Part shown: one piece after another, positions 26,318 through 35,098 of the stretch | Layout: each line of letters starts with the position of its first letter | Position numbering within the stretch: position 1 is the first letter of the stretch | Source of the DNA: Neorhizobium galegae | GTDB lineage: Bacteria; Pseudomonadota; Alphaproteobacteria; Rhizobiales; Rhizobiaceae | DNA: 64,000 bases | Direction of reading: 5' to 3' | NCBI RefSeq assembly: GCF_017877135.1 | Contig: NZ_JAGIPH010000002.1 | Location: forward strand, 434,001 to 498,000 | Notes under the pieces: model-generated | What the model saw: only the letters and a program-made list of their open reading frames with translations | What the model was told of the DNA's origin: nothing | The model's database searches: none | Program-made: the position numbers and the translations under genes

Positions 26318-27442
26318 ATGAGCAAGGGTATCATTCTGCTTGCCGCCGGGGGAACCGGCGGCCATTTGTTTCCGGCCGAAGCGCTGGCGCATGAATTGCG
26401 GGCGCGCGACTACAGCGTCCATCTCGTCACCGACAAAAGGGCCGAGCGCTTTGCCGGCAGTTTCCCGGCCGACGAGATCCATGTCGTGCCCTCCGCCACC
26501 TTTGCCTCCAAGAACCCGATTGCCACGGCAAAGGCACTGCTGACGCTGTGGAAGGGGCTGCGTGCGGCCCGCCGCTTGATGACGCGGCTGAAGCCGCTCG
26601 CCGTCGTCGGCTTTGGCGGTTACCCAACCGTGCCGCCGCTTCTCGCCTCCACCGGCCTTGGCATTCCCTCCCTGGTGCACGAGCAGAACGCCGTGATGGG
26701 GCGCGCCAACAAGGCGCTCGCCTCGCGGGTGTCGGCCATTGCCGGCGGTTTCCTGCCGGAAGGCGAAGGCCCGCATGCGGCAAAGATCGTCACCACTGGC
26801 AACCCGGTGCGACCCGCCGTTCTGGCCGCCGCGGCCACGCCCTATGTCCCGTCTGCCGGCAATGATCCGTTCCGGCTCGTGGTGTTCGGCGGAAGCCAGG
26901 GCGCCAAATTCTTCTCAGGGGCAATCCCGACGGCGCTTGCGCTGTTGCCGGAAGACTTGCGTGCCCGTATCGTGCTGACCCAGCAGGCCCGGCCGGAAGA
27001 CCGCCCGCAGGTCGACCAGTGCATGGGCAAGCTGAAGATGAATGCCGACGTCTCGCCCTTCTTCGGCGACATGGCCGAGCGCATCGCTGCGGCCCACCTC
27101 GTCATCAGCCGCTCCGGCGCCTCGACTGTGTCGGAAATCTCCGTCATCGGCCGCCCGGCGATCCTCGTGCCATACCCTTATGCACTCGACCATGACCAAG
27201 CGGCCAATGCGGCCGCTCTGGTGAAGGCCGGAGGCGCTGAAGTGGTGCCGCAGGCGGAACTCTCGCCCGAAAAGCTCTCAGGGCTGATTGCCGATGCCAT
27301 GCGCCAACCCGAGCGGATGGCGCAGATGGCCGAGGCGGCCCGGCGCTCCGGGCGGCCGAATGCCGCCGTCTTGCTCGCCGATCTGGTTGCAGCTATTGCC
27401 GACCGGCAAAATCTTTCGACATTTAAAGGAGTTCGCCCATGA
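26318..27442 (+). CDS. murG: UDP-GlcNAc:undecaprenyl-pyrophosphoryl-MurNAc-pentapeptide transferase
   Basis: 374 aa peripheral GT28 glycosyltransferase forming lipid II. N-terminal [17 protein letters not shown] is the G-loop; [37 protein letters not shown] and [12 protein letters not shown] complete the family set, the last contacting UDP-GlcNAc. It overlaps murC by ATGA. Confidence 0.97.
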   Translation: MSKGIILLAAGGTGGHLFPAEALAHELRARDYSVHLVTDKRAERFAGSFPADEIHVVPSATFASKNPIATAKALLTLWKGLRAARRLMTRLKPLAVVGFGGYPTVPPLLASTGLGIPSLVHEQNAVMGRANKALASRVSAIAGGFLPEGEGPHAAKIVTTGNPVRPAVLAAAATPYVPSAGNDPFRLVVFGGSQGAKFFSGAIPTALALLPEDLRARIVLTQQARPEDRPQVDQCMGKLKMNADVSPFFGDMAERIAAAHLVISRSGASTVSEISVIGRPAILVPYPYALDHDQAANAAALVKAGGAEVVPQAELSPEKLSGLIADAMRQPERMAQMAEAARRSGRPNAAVLLADLVAAIADRQNLSTFKGVRP

Positions 27443-28854
27443 AGATGCCAAAGGCCATCGGTCTTGTCCATTTCATCGGCATCGGTGGCATCGGCATGAG
27501 CGGCATTGCCGAGGTGCTGCACAATCTCGGCCACCGGGTTCAGGGATCTGACCAGTCGGACGGCGCCAATGTGCAGCGCCTGCGCGACAAGGGCATTCCG
27601 GTCTTCGTCGGCCATCAGGCCGATAATCTTGGCGATGCGGAAGTGGTGGTCGTCTCGACCGCCATCAAGAAGAACAATCCGGAACTGGTCGCTGCGCGCG
27701 AAAAATCGCTGCCCATCGTGCGCCGCGCCGAAATGCTCGCCGAACTGATGCGCTTCCGCAATGCGATTGCCATTGGCGGCACGCATGGCAAGACGACGAC
27801 CACCTCGATGGTGGCAACGCTTCTGGAAGCCGGTGCGCTTGACCCGACCGTCATCAACGGCGGCATCATCAATGCCTATGGCACCAATGCCCGCATGGGC
27901 GAGGGCGAGTGGATGGTGGTGGAGGCCGACGAATCGGATGGCACCTTCCTGAAACTGCCGGCAGACGTCGCCGTCGTCACCAATATCGACCCGGAGCATC
28001 TCGATCACTACGGCAGCTTTGATGCCGTGCGCGCGGCTTTCCGCCAGTTCGTCGAGAACGTGCCTTTCTACGGCTTTGGCGTGCTCTGCCTCGATCATCC
28101 GGAAGTGCAGACGCTTGTCGGCAAGATCGAGGACCGCAAGATCGTCACCTATGGTGAAAACCCGCAGGCCGATGCGCGCTTCTCCAACGTGCGCATGGAA
28201 GGCACCAAGTCGATCTTCGACGTGGAAATTCGCCGTCGCCGTACCGGCCGGGTGTTTTCCTTCAAGGACCTGACGCTGCCGATGCCGGGGCGTCACAATA
28301 TTTCCAATGCGACGGCCGCCATTGCGGTTGCCAACCGGCTCGGCATTTCGGAAGCCGATATCCGCAAGGGGCTTGCGGCCTTTTCCGGCGTCAAGCGCCG
28401 CTTCACGCTTACCGGCACCTGGAACGGCGTGTCCGTGTTTGACGATTACGGACACCATCCGGTGGAAATCAAGGCGGTGCTGAAGGCGGCGCGGGAAAGC
28501 TGCCAGGGCCGAATCATTGCGGTGCACCAACCGCATCGGTTTAGCCGTCTGGCGAGCCTTTTCGAGGATTTCGTCACCTGCTTCAACGATGCCGACAGCA
28601 TTTTGCTGGCGCCTGTCTATGCCGCCGGCGAAGATCCGATCGACGGCGTCAACTCGGAAGCGCTGGTTTCGCGCATCCGTGCCGGCGGCCATCGCGATGC
28701 CCGCTATCTTTCCTCGCCTGACGCGCTGGCAGGCATCATCGCCGGCATTGCAAAACCGGGTGATTTCGTGGTTCTTCTTGGGGCTGGCAATATCACGCAG
28801 TGGGCTGCGGCCTTGCCAAAGGAACTAGAAGGTATTTCGGGACAGTCTGCATGA
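27439..28854 (+). CDS. murC: UDP-N-acetylmuramate--L-alanine ligase
   Basis: 471 aa Mur ligase for the first amino acid of the stem peptide. [16 protein letters not shown] at the N-terminus binds the UDP-sugar; [12 protein letters not shown] (113-124) is the ATP loop; [12 protein letters not shown] and [14 protein letters not shown] are diagnostic. A strong RBS (AAAGGAG) lies inside the 3' end of murG. It overlaps murB by ATGA. Confidence 0.97.
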   Translation: MKMPKAIGLVHFIGIGGIGMSGIAEVLHNLGHRVQGSDQSDGANVQRLRDKGIPVFVGHQADNLGDAEVVVVSTAIKKNNPELVAAREKSLPIVRRAEMLAELMRFRNAIAIGGTHGKTTTTSMVATLLEAGALDPTVINGGIINAYGTNARMGEGEWMVVEADESDGTFLKLPADVAVVTNIDPEHLDHYGSFDAVRAAFRQFVENVPFYGFGVLCLDHPEVQTLVGKIEDRKIVTYGENPQADARFSNVRMEGTKSIFDVEIRRRRTGRVFSFKDLTLPMPGRHNISNATAAIAVANRLGISEADIRKGLAAFSGVKRRFTLTGTWNGVSVFDDYGHHPVEIKAVLKAARESCQGRIIAVHQPHRFSRLASLFEDFVTCFNDADSILLAPVYAAGEDPIDGVNSEALVSRIRAGGHRDARYLSSPDALAGIIAGIAKPGDFVVLLGAGNITQWAAALPKELEGISGQSA

Positions 28855-29825
28855 AACAGGTGAATGGGGAAAAGTTGCTGGCCTCGCTTGGGGCCGGCGT
28901 AAGTGCGATCCGGGGCAGGCTGACGCCCGACGCACCGATGGATCGTGTCACCTGGTTCCAGGCCGGCGGTCTCGCCGAACTGATGTTCCAGCCGCATGAC
29001 CTGGAGGACCTCGTCACCTTCCTGAAACTTCTGCCGCAGGATGTGCCGCTGACCGTCGTCGGCGTCGGTTCCAATCTTCTCGTGCGCGATGGCGGTATTC
29101 CCGGCGTCGTGCTGCGTCTGTCGGCCAAGGGCTTTGGCCAGCTGGAGCTTGCCGGCGAAAACCGCATCATGGCCGGCGCCATCTGCCCGGACAAGCACAT
29201 TGCCGCCATGGCCATGGACAATGGCATCGGCGGCTTTGCCTTCTACTATGGCATTCCGGGCTCCATCGGTGGTGCGCTGCGCATGAATGCCGGCGCCAAT
29301 GGCGGTGAAACCTCCGGCCGCGTCATCGAGGTTCATGCCGTCGACCGCAAGGGCGACAAGCATGTGCTGACGGCGGCCGAAATGGGCTACAGCTATCGTC
29401 ACTCGTCCGTGCCGGCAGACCTCATCTTCACCCATGCCGTCTTTGAAGGCTATGCCGACGACCGGGCGAAGATCCGCTCCGAAATGGACGCCGTGCGCCA
29501 TCACCGGGAAACCGTTCAGCCGGTCAAGGAAAAGACCGGTGGCTCGACCTTCAAGAACCCGCCCGGCCATTCCGCCTGGGAACTGATCGATGATGCCGGT
29601 TGCCGCGGCATGATGAACGGCGGCGCGCAGATGTCGTCCCTGCACTGCAATTTCATGATCAATATCGGCCACGCGACCGGCTACGATCTGGAATATCTCG
29701 GCGAGATGGTGCGCCAGCGCGTATTCGAAAAATCCGGCATCAAGCTCGAATGGGAAATCAAGCGGCTGGGCATTTTCATGCCGGGGCGCGAGGTGAAGCC
29801 GTTCCAGGGGGCGACGACGGAGTGA
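28851..29825 (+). CDS. murB: UDP-N-acetylenolpyruvoylglucosamine reductase
   Basis: 324 aa FAD enzyme reducing UDP-GlcNAc-enolpyruvate to UDP-MurNAc with [38 protein letters not shown] (FAD contacts), the catalytic Ser in [16 protein letters not shown] and C-terminal EWEIKRLG are visible; it is a type I MurB. The start is the ATG at 28851 inside the murC stop; the frame to 28800 is murC sequence. Last gene of the first dcw block. Confidence 0.97.
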   Translation: MKQVNGEKLLASLGAGVSAIRGRLTPDAPMDRVTWFQAGGLAELMFQPHDLEDLVTFLKLLPQDVPLTVVGVGSNLLVRDGGIPGVVLRLSAKGFGQLELAGENRIMAGAICPDKHIAAMAMDNGIGGFAFYYGIPGSIGGALRMNAGANGGETSGRVIEVHAVDRKGDKHVLTAAEMGYSYRHSSVPADLIFTHAVFEGYADDRAKIRSEMDAVRHHRETVQPVKEKTGGSTFKNPPGHSAWELIDDAGCRGMMNGGAQMSSLHCNFMINIGHATGYDLEYLGEMVRQRVFEKSGIKLEWEIKRLGIFMPGREVKPFQGATTE

Positions 29826-29846
29826 TCCGCTTCTGATGAGGTCGAC

Positions 29847-30068
29847 GTGAGCCTGATCCATAACGAACGAACCAAGTTGCTGGCGAATTCTTTGGATCGG
29901 CTCTCGACGGCCTGTGTGGCTGCAGGCTTCATCGCACCCGCAACTGCGCTGTCGTCCGGGCAATCAACCATCTCCGTCGGAATCCTGGTTTCAACGAGCG
30001 CTTGGCTTTCGAACGCCGTTCTCCTACATTTATTGGCAAGACGCGCCCTTGGAGGCCTGATGCCATGA
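29847..30068 (+). CDS. Small two-span membrane protein, unknown function (first of a coupled pair)
   Basis: 73 aa with GTG start; TGAGGT six bases upstream is a good RBS. An N-terminal polar helix with NERTKLLANSLDRLS is followed by two hydrophobic spans (~20-38 and ~43-65) and a basic end (LARRALGG). It lies 21 bp after murB in the same direction and is ATGA-coupled to the next small ORF, so it probably rides on the dcw transcript. I do not recognise a family with a known role, although small proteins with an NERTK-like start next to rhizobial operons seem familiar. The coupling and RBS support a real gene. Confidence 0.65.
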   Translation: MSLIHNERTKLLANSLDRLSTACVAAGFIAPATALSSGQSTISVGILVSTSAWLSNAVLLHLLARRALGGLMP

Positions 30069-30187
30069 ATTCAGCCACCTTCTTCTTCCTCTATCTGCTT
30101 CCTTTCGTGATTGCGGGAGCAGGCTGGATCGCCGTTGTGCTGAATGAACGCAGTGCACGCAAAGATCGGATACATCCCGGCGAATAG
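30065..30187 (+). CDS. 40-aa single-span membrane protein, unknown function (second of a coupled pair)
   Basis: ATG at 30065 lies within the stop of the 73-aa gene (ATGA), with GGAGG 9 bases upstream. The peptide (MNSATFFFLYLLPFVIAGAG, then WIAVVLNERSARKDR) has one N-terminal TM span and a short charged cytoplasmic tail. Too small for most annotation pipelines. Coupling to a similarly small membrane protein suggests that the two act together. It is followed after 20 bp by a bidirectional terminator. Confidence 0.65.
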   Translation: MNSATFFFLYLLPFVIAGAGWIAVVLNERSARKDRIHPGE

Positions 30188-30206
30188 CCTCTCCGAACTT
30201 CCAACA

Positions 30207-30241
30207 AAAAGCCCGCGGAACCAATGGTTTCGCGGGCTTTT
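30207..30241. terminator. Bidirectional terminator between the small gene pair and the MFS gene
   Basis: AAAAGCCCGCGGAACC pairs with GGTTTCGCGGGCTTTT (16 bp, one G-U) around AAT. A-run and T-run flank it on both strands, so it can stop the murB-side transcript and the opposing transporter transcript. Confidence 0.9.
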
Positions 30242-30265
30242 CTGTGTCGAACTGACTCTACGGGA

Positions 30266-31570
30266 TCAGACTTCTTCCTTACCCGAGAGCAGGATGCAGG
30301 CCAGCGTGATGATGGCTGCCACCAGCAGGTAATAGCCGACATAGGTCATGCCATAGGTCGTCTGCAGCCAGGTGGCGATGTAGGGGGCCAGCGATGCGCC
30401 GAAAATGCCGGCGAAATTGAAGGTGATCGACGAGCCGGTGTAGCGCACGGCGGTCGGGAAGGGTGCCGCAAGGGCTGTGCCGATGAGGCCGTAGGTCACG
30501 CCCATCAGCGCCATCGAGGCGGCCGAGAAGACGAAGATGGCGGTCTCGCCGCTCGTCATCAGCGTCGGCAGCAGGAAGGAGAAGAGGCCGATGAGGACGG
30601 TTATGGCAATCAGCAGTTCCCGGCGTCCCACCCGGTCGGCAAGCTTGCCGGCGATCGGAATGAACAGGCCGAAGACGACCGAACCCAGAAGCTGCACTTC
30701 CAGCGCATCCGTGAACGGGATCTTCAGGACCTTGACGTTGTAGGACAGAAGATAGGCCGAACCGATGTAGAACAGCACGAAGGTGGCAAGCGCCACGAAG
30801 GTGCCGAGCACGAGGCTGCGCTTGTGGTTGCGGAACAGCTCTGCCACCGGCACCTCGACCCGCTCATGTTTGTCGATCGCTTTCTGGAAGGCAGGCGTCT
30901 CGGTAATCGAGAGGCGGACCCACAGACCGATGGCGATCAGCGCGATGGACGAGATGAAGGGAACGCGCCAGCCCCAGCTGAGCAGGGCTTCCTGCGACAT
31001 CACATGCAGGAGAAGCCAGAAGATGCCCGAGGACAGGAACAGGCCGACGGGCGCGCCGAGTTGCGGAAACATGCCGTACCAGGAGCGTTTGCCGGGCGGG
31101 GCATTTTCCGTGGCGAGCAGCACTGCGCCACCCCATTCGCCGCCGAGGCCAAAGCCCTGGCCGAACCGGCACAGCGCCAGAAGCAGCGGCGCAATGACGC
31201 CGATCTGCTCATAGGTCGGCAAGAGTCCGATGATGACGGTGGAAATGCCCATCGTCAGAAGAGCCGCCACCAGTGTCGTCTTGCGGCCGATGCGGTCACC
31301 GAAATGCCCGAACACCACGGCGCCGAAGGGGCGCGCGAAAAAGGCGATGGAGAAGGTTGCAAAGGAGGCGAGCAACGCAGTCATCGGATCGCTGTTGGGG
31401 AAGAACAGCGCCGGGAAAACCAGAACGGCTGCGGTGGCATAAACATAAAAATCGAAAAATTCGATCGTCGTGCCGACCAGGCTGGCCGTCAGGACTCGTG
31501 CAGGGGAATTCAATGCAGCAGGTACCAACGGCTCGGCGGACGGCGACACGGAAGAGGTCGCTTGCGTCAT
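30266..31570 (-). CDS. MFS transporter, metabolite:H+ symporter (MHS) family
   Basis: 434 aa with twelve TM segments, related to ShiA/ProP/KgtP-type symporters. FFDFYVYATAAVLVFPALFF, GHFGDRIGRKTTL (the MFS loop 2-3 motif), GQGFGLGGEWGGAVLLATENAP and its repeat-half ADRVGRREL are typical of MHS carriers. The substrate (organic acid, betaine or shikimate-like) cannot be told. ATG at 31570 is used; a GTG four codons upstream is possible. It is transcribed against the dcw cluster and splits murB from ddlB, suggesting a later insertion into the locus. Confidence 0.88.
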   Translation of the reverse strand: MTQATSSVSPSAEPLVPAALNSPARVLTASLVGTTIEFFDFYVYATAAVLVFPALFFPNSDPMTALLASFATFSIAFFARPFGAVVFGHFGDRIGRKTTLVAALLTMGISTVIIGLLPTYEQIGVIAPLLLALCRFGQGFGLGGEWGGAVLLATENAPPGKRSWYGMFPQLGAPVGLFLSSGIFWLLLHVMSQEALLSWGWRVPFISSIALIAIGLWVRLSITETPAFQKAIDKHERVEVPVAELFRNHKRSLVLGTFVALATFVLFYIGSAYLLSYNVKVLKIPFTDALEVQLLGSVVFGLFIPIAGKLADRVGRRELLIAITVLIGLFSFLLPTLMTSGETAIFVFSAASMALMGVTYGLIGTALAAPFPTAVRYTGSSITFNFAGIFGASLAPYIATWLQTTYGMTYVGYYLLVAAIITLACILLSGKEEV

Positions 31571-31736
31571 AATCTTGTCCACTGAGAGTTAAAGACAGCT
31601 CTTTTGGAAAGGGCTGGCCGTTCTTTACGGACATTTTTGCAAAGGTCAAAGCGAATTGAGTCGCTGAAAGACCAGAAAGCGTCCCCCGGTGGCACCTCAT
31701 TGCAGGTGGTGCCGGATGGCCACAGGGCGGCGGCGG

Positions 31737-31763
31737 TTAACCAAAGTAAACGATTCATTAACC
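31737..31763. promoter_or_regulatory. CtrA-box-like repeats upstream of ddlB-ftsQAZ
   Basis: TTAA-CCAAAGT-AAAC (31737-31751) overlaps TAAA-CGATTCA-TTAACC (31747-31763). The second differs from the CtrA pattern TTAA-N7-TTAA by one base. They lie ~90-110 bp before the ddlB start, in the gap between the MFS gene and ddlB. CtrA is known to control ftsQA in Caulobacter; binding here is inferred. Confidence 0.45.
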
Positions 31764-31849
31764 ATGCCCGGTGTCTAATTGGTCTGCGCAGGAATCAGGT
31801 CGGCGCAAGCAAGAACGCATAAACCCAAGGCAGTCTCAGGGGACTTTTA

Positions 31850-32776
31850 ATGAGTGGCAAGCACGTGGCAGTTCTGATGGGAGGGCTCTCCTCCGAGCGC
31901 CCGGTCAGCCTGTCGTCCGGCAATGCCTGTGCATCCGCGCTGGAGGCCGAGGGCTTCCGCGTCACCCGCATCGACGTGGCGCGCGACATTGCCGCCGTTC
32001 TTGCGGAGCTGAAACCCGATGTTGCCTTCAATGCGCTGCATGGGCCAAACGGTGAGGATGGCACCATCCAGGGCATCCTCGAATACCTGCAGATCCCCTA
32101 TACCCATTCCGGCGTCCTTGCCTCGGCTCTTGCCATGGACAAGGACCGCGCCAAGGCGGTTGCGGCGGCTGCCGGCATTCCGGTCGCCGAAGGTCTGGTG
32201 CTTGATCGCCATGAGATCGGGGCGGTTCATCCGATGAAGCCGCCTTATGTGGTGAAGCCCGTGTGCGAAGGCTCGTCCTTCGGCGTCGTGATCGTGCGCG
32301 AAGGCCAGTCGCATCCGCCTCAGGTTCTTGGTTCTTCTGACTGGCGCTACGGCGACCGCGTCCTGGTGGAGCGTTATGTCGCCGGTCGCGAGCTGACCTG
32401 CGGTGTCATGGGCGATGAAGTGCTGGGTGTGACGGAAGTCGTGCCCTTGTCCGGCGCCTTCTATGATTATGACGCGAAATATGCCGCCGGCGGCTCCTCC
32501 CACGTCATTCCGGCACAAATTTTACCGAATATTTACCAAAAAGTACAAACACTGGCCCTTAAGGCGCACCAGGCGATGGGGTGTCGCGGTGTGAGTCGCT
32601 CCGATTTCCGCTACGATGACCGTCTGTCCGAGGATGGCGAGCTTGTCTGGCTTGAGGTGAATACCCAGCCCGGCATGACGCCGACTTCCCTGGTGCCTGA
32701 AATGGCCGCTCATGCCGGCCGTTCCTTTGGTGACCTCGTCCGCTGGATGGTGGAGGACGCTTCGTGTTCGCGCTGA
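31850..32776 (+). CDS. ddlB: D-alanine--D-alanine ligase
   Basis: 308 aa ATP-grasp enzyme making D-Ala-D-Ala for Mur[47 protein letters not shown] and [16 protein letters not shown] are the family signatures. AGGGGAC precedes the ATG. It opens the second dcw block and overlaps ftsQ by 13 bp. Confidence 0.97.
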   Translation: MSGKHVAVLMGGLSSERPVSLSSGNACASALEAEGFRVTRIDVARDIAAVLAELKPDVAFNALHGPNGEDGTIQGILEYLQIPYTHSGVLASALAMDKDRAKAVAAAAGIPVAEGLVLDRHEIGAVHPMKPPYVVKPVCEGSSFGVVIVREGQSHPPQVLGSSDWRYGDRVLVERYVAGRELTCGVMGDEVLGVTEVVPLSGAFYDYDAKYAAGGSSHVIPAQILPNIYQKVQTLALKAHQAMGCRGVSRSDFRYDDRLSEDGELVWLEVNTQPGMTPTSLVPEMAAHAGRSFGDLVRWMVEDASCSR

Positions 32777-33693
32777 ATGGCAATAAAGCTCCGGTTTCCC
32801 GCGGGCGCCCGTCGCAATATCCGGTCGCTGATGACCGCATGGTGCTGCCGCGCCCGATGCGTCGCGTCGTTCGCTTCTGCGTGAGCCTTGCAACGGGTCG
32901 CATCCATATTCCCCGTCACACCGGCACGGCCGGCGTTTTCGTCTTGTTTGGCGCTGTTGGCCTTTACGGCATGTCGCTTGGCGGCCATGCGGATAATTTC
33001 GCCCAGGTAACGACCGCGGCCGCCGGTTTCGCCATCGAGAAGGTGATGATCTCGGGCAATGTGCAGACGTCCGAAATCGACATCCTGCAGATGCTGGGCC
33101 TCGACGGCGCGACTTCGCTCGTCGCCCTCGATATCGAGGCGGCCCGTCGCAAGCTGGCGGATCTGCCCTGGGTCGAGAACGCCCAGGTGCGCAAGGTCTA
33201 TCCGAAGACGATCGAGGTCACGCTGAAAGAGCGCGAAGCCTTCGGCATCTGGCAGCATGGCACGGAGCTGTCGCTGATCGAAAAGAACGGCAGCGTGATT
33301 GCGCCGCTGCGCGACAACAAGTTTGCCTCCCTGCCGCTGTTCGTTGGCCGCGACGCCGAATCGGCAGCCGCCGATTTCTTGGATGAAATGTCCAGCTGGC
33401 CGGAGCTGAAGGCCCGTGTGCGGGCCTTTGTGCGGGTGGCCGGCCGTCGCTGGGATCTGCATCTTGACAACGGCGTGGTCATCAAACTGCCGGAATCGGA
33501 TATTCAGCAGGCTCTCGTCCTGCTTCACCGCTACGAACAGTCCGAAGGGCTGTTGAACCGCGATATCGCAGCGGTTGATTTGCGTCTTCATGACCGTACG
33601 ACGATCCGCCTGACGGCGGACGCAGCACAACGCCGCGCCTCGGCTGTCGAGGCCCGTGCCAAGGCCCTCAAGAAGGCAGGAGGTCAGACGTGA
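32764..33693 (+). CDS. ftsQ: Cell division protein FtsQ
   Basis: 309 aa. Long cytoplasmic N-terminus (~50 residues), one TM span (~57-75, [20 protein letters not shown]), POTRA domain ([21 protein letters not shown]) and the FtsQ domain ([31 protein letters not shown]). It bridges FtsL-type partners and FtsA/Z at mid-cell. The start is GTG at 32764 with GGAGGACG in the ddlB 3' end. ftsA overlaps its stop (GTGA). Confidence 0.95.
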   Translation: MFALNGNKAPVSRGRPSQYPVADDRMVLPRPMRRVVRFCVSLATGRIHIPRHTGTAGVFVLFGAVGLYGMSLGGHADNFAQVTTAAAGFAIEKVMISGNVQTSEIDILQMLGLDGATSLVALDIEAARRKLADLPWVENAQVRKVYPKTIEVTLKEREAFGIWQHGTELSLIEKNGSVIAPLRDNKFASLPLFVGRDAESAAADFLDEMSSWPELKARVRAFVRVAGRRWDLHLDNGVVIKLPESDIQQALVLLHRYEQSEGLLNRDIAAVDLRLHDRTTIRLTADAAQRRASAVEARAKALKKAGGQT

Positions 33694-35021
33694 GCCTGTT
33701 CGGTTCTTCCAATTTCGGCCTGCCGCGCCTGAAGCCTTTGTCTTCGAAGCGGTCGCATGTGGTGTCGGTTCTCGACATCGGCTCGAGCAAGGTCGTGTGC
33801 ATGATCGCACGGCTGACGCCGCGCGCCGAAAGCCAGATCCTGCCCAACCGCACGCACAGCGTCGAAATCATCGGCATCGGCCACCAGCGTTCGCGTGGCG
33901 TCAAGTCCGGCGTGATCTCCGATCTGGATGCAGTGGAAAGCGTCGTGCGGCTGGCTGTCGATGCGGCAGAGCGCATGGCGGGCCTTACCGTCGACAGCCT
34001 GATCGTCAATGTGTCGGCTGGCCGAATCACCAGCGACGTCTATACCGCGACCATCGATCTCGGTGGCCAGGAAGTGGATGCAACGGATCTGCGCAAGGTG
34101 CTGACGACCGCGAGCCACCAGTCGGTGCGCCAGGACCGGGCCGTGCTGCATTCGCTGCCCACGGGCTTTTCGCTGGATGGCGAGCGTGGCATCCGCGATC
34201 CGCTCGGCATGTATGGCGACCTGCTGGGCGTCGACATGCATGTGGTGACTGCCGAGCGCGCCGCCCTGAAGAACCTCGAACTGTGCATCAACCGCGCCCA
34301 TCTGTCGGTTGAGGGAATCGTTGCGACGCCTTATGCCAGCGGTCTTGCGGCGCTTGTCGATGACGAGGTCGAACTCGGCTGCGCTGCCATCGACATGGGC
34401 GGCGGCACCACGACGATTTCGGTCTTTGCCGAAGGCAAGCTTGTCCACACCGATGCGATCGGCATTGGCGGCCACCACGTGACGACGGATCTGGCACGCG
34501 GGCTCTCGACCCGAATCGAGGACGCCGAGCGCATGAAGGTTGTGCACGGTTCCGCCATCACCACGGCGGCCGACGAGCGCGACATGATTTCGGTTCCGCC
34601 GATCGGCGAGGACGACCGTGACCTGCCGACGCAGGTGCCGCGTGCTCTCGTCACCCGCATCGTGCGGGCCCGGCTGGAAGAAACGCTGGAACTCATCCGC
34701 GACCGCATCCAGAAGTCGGGCTTCAGCCCGATCGTCGGCAAGCGCGTGGTGCTGACCGGTGGCGCAGCGCAGCTGACCGGCCTTCCGGAAACGGCGCGGC
34801 GCATTCTGGCGCGCAATGTGCGCATCGGGCGTCCGATGGGGGTTTCGGGCCTGCCGACGGCGGCCAAGGGCCCGGCATTTTCGACGGCGGTGGGTCTGAT
34901 GATCTATCCGCAGGTCGCAGACATGGAAACACATGCGGGGCAGGGCGGTCTTCTCGCCACGCTCGGCAATGGCAACAGCCGCATCGCCCGCATGGGGCAG
35001 TGGCTCAAGGAAAGTTTCTGA
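33690..35021 (+). CDS. ftsA: Cell division protein FtsA
   Basis: 443 aa actin-like ATPase that tethers FtsZ to the membrane. SVLDIGSSKVVCMIARL (phosphate 1), GRITSDVYTATIDL in the 1C subdomain, AAIDMGGGTTTISVFAEG (phosphate 2), VLTGGAAQLTGLPE (adenosine motif), and a C-terminal amphipathic helix (RMGQWLKESF) for membrane binding. GTG start with strong AGGAGGT upstream, overlapping ftsQ by 4 bp. Confidence 0.97.
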   Translation: MSLFGSSNFGLPRLKPLSSKRSHVVSVLDIGSSKVVCMIARLTPRAESQILPNRTHSVEIIGIGHQRSRGVKSGVISDLDAVESVVRLAVDAAERMAGLTVDSLIVNVSAGRITSDVYTATIDLGGQEVDATDLRKVLTTASHQSVRQDRAVLHSLPTGFSLDGERGIRDPLGMYGDLLGVDMHVVTAERAALKNLELCINRAHLSVEGIVATPYASGLAALVDDEVELGCAAIDMGGGTTTISVFAEGKLVHTDAIGIGGHHVTTDLARGLSTRIEDAERMKVVHGSAITTAADERDMISVPPIGEDDRDLPTQVPRALVTRIVRARLEETLELIRDRIQKSGFSPIVGKRVVLTGGAAQLTGLPETARRILARNVRIGRPMGVSGLPTAAKGPAFSTAVGLMIYPQVADMETHAGQGGLLATLGNGNSRIARMGQWLKESF

Positions 35022-35098
35022 CCCTCGATCAGAGTGTCAGCCCAGTTTAGAGAATCGGCCCGCTTGGCGAGGCGGCCAGAGAAAGAAGGAACGGTTAC

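Noticed and set aside
30224..31585. 453-codon plus-strand frame opposite the MFS transporter
   Set aside because: Extremely Gln/Glu/Arg/Gly-rich translation typical of antisense to membrane-protein genes; no start signal.
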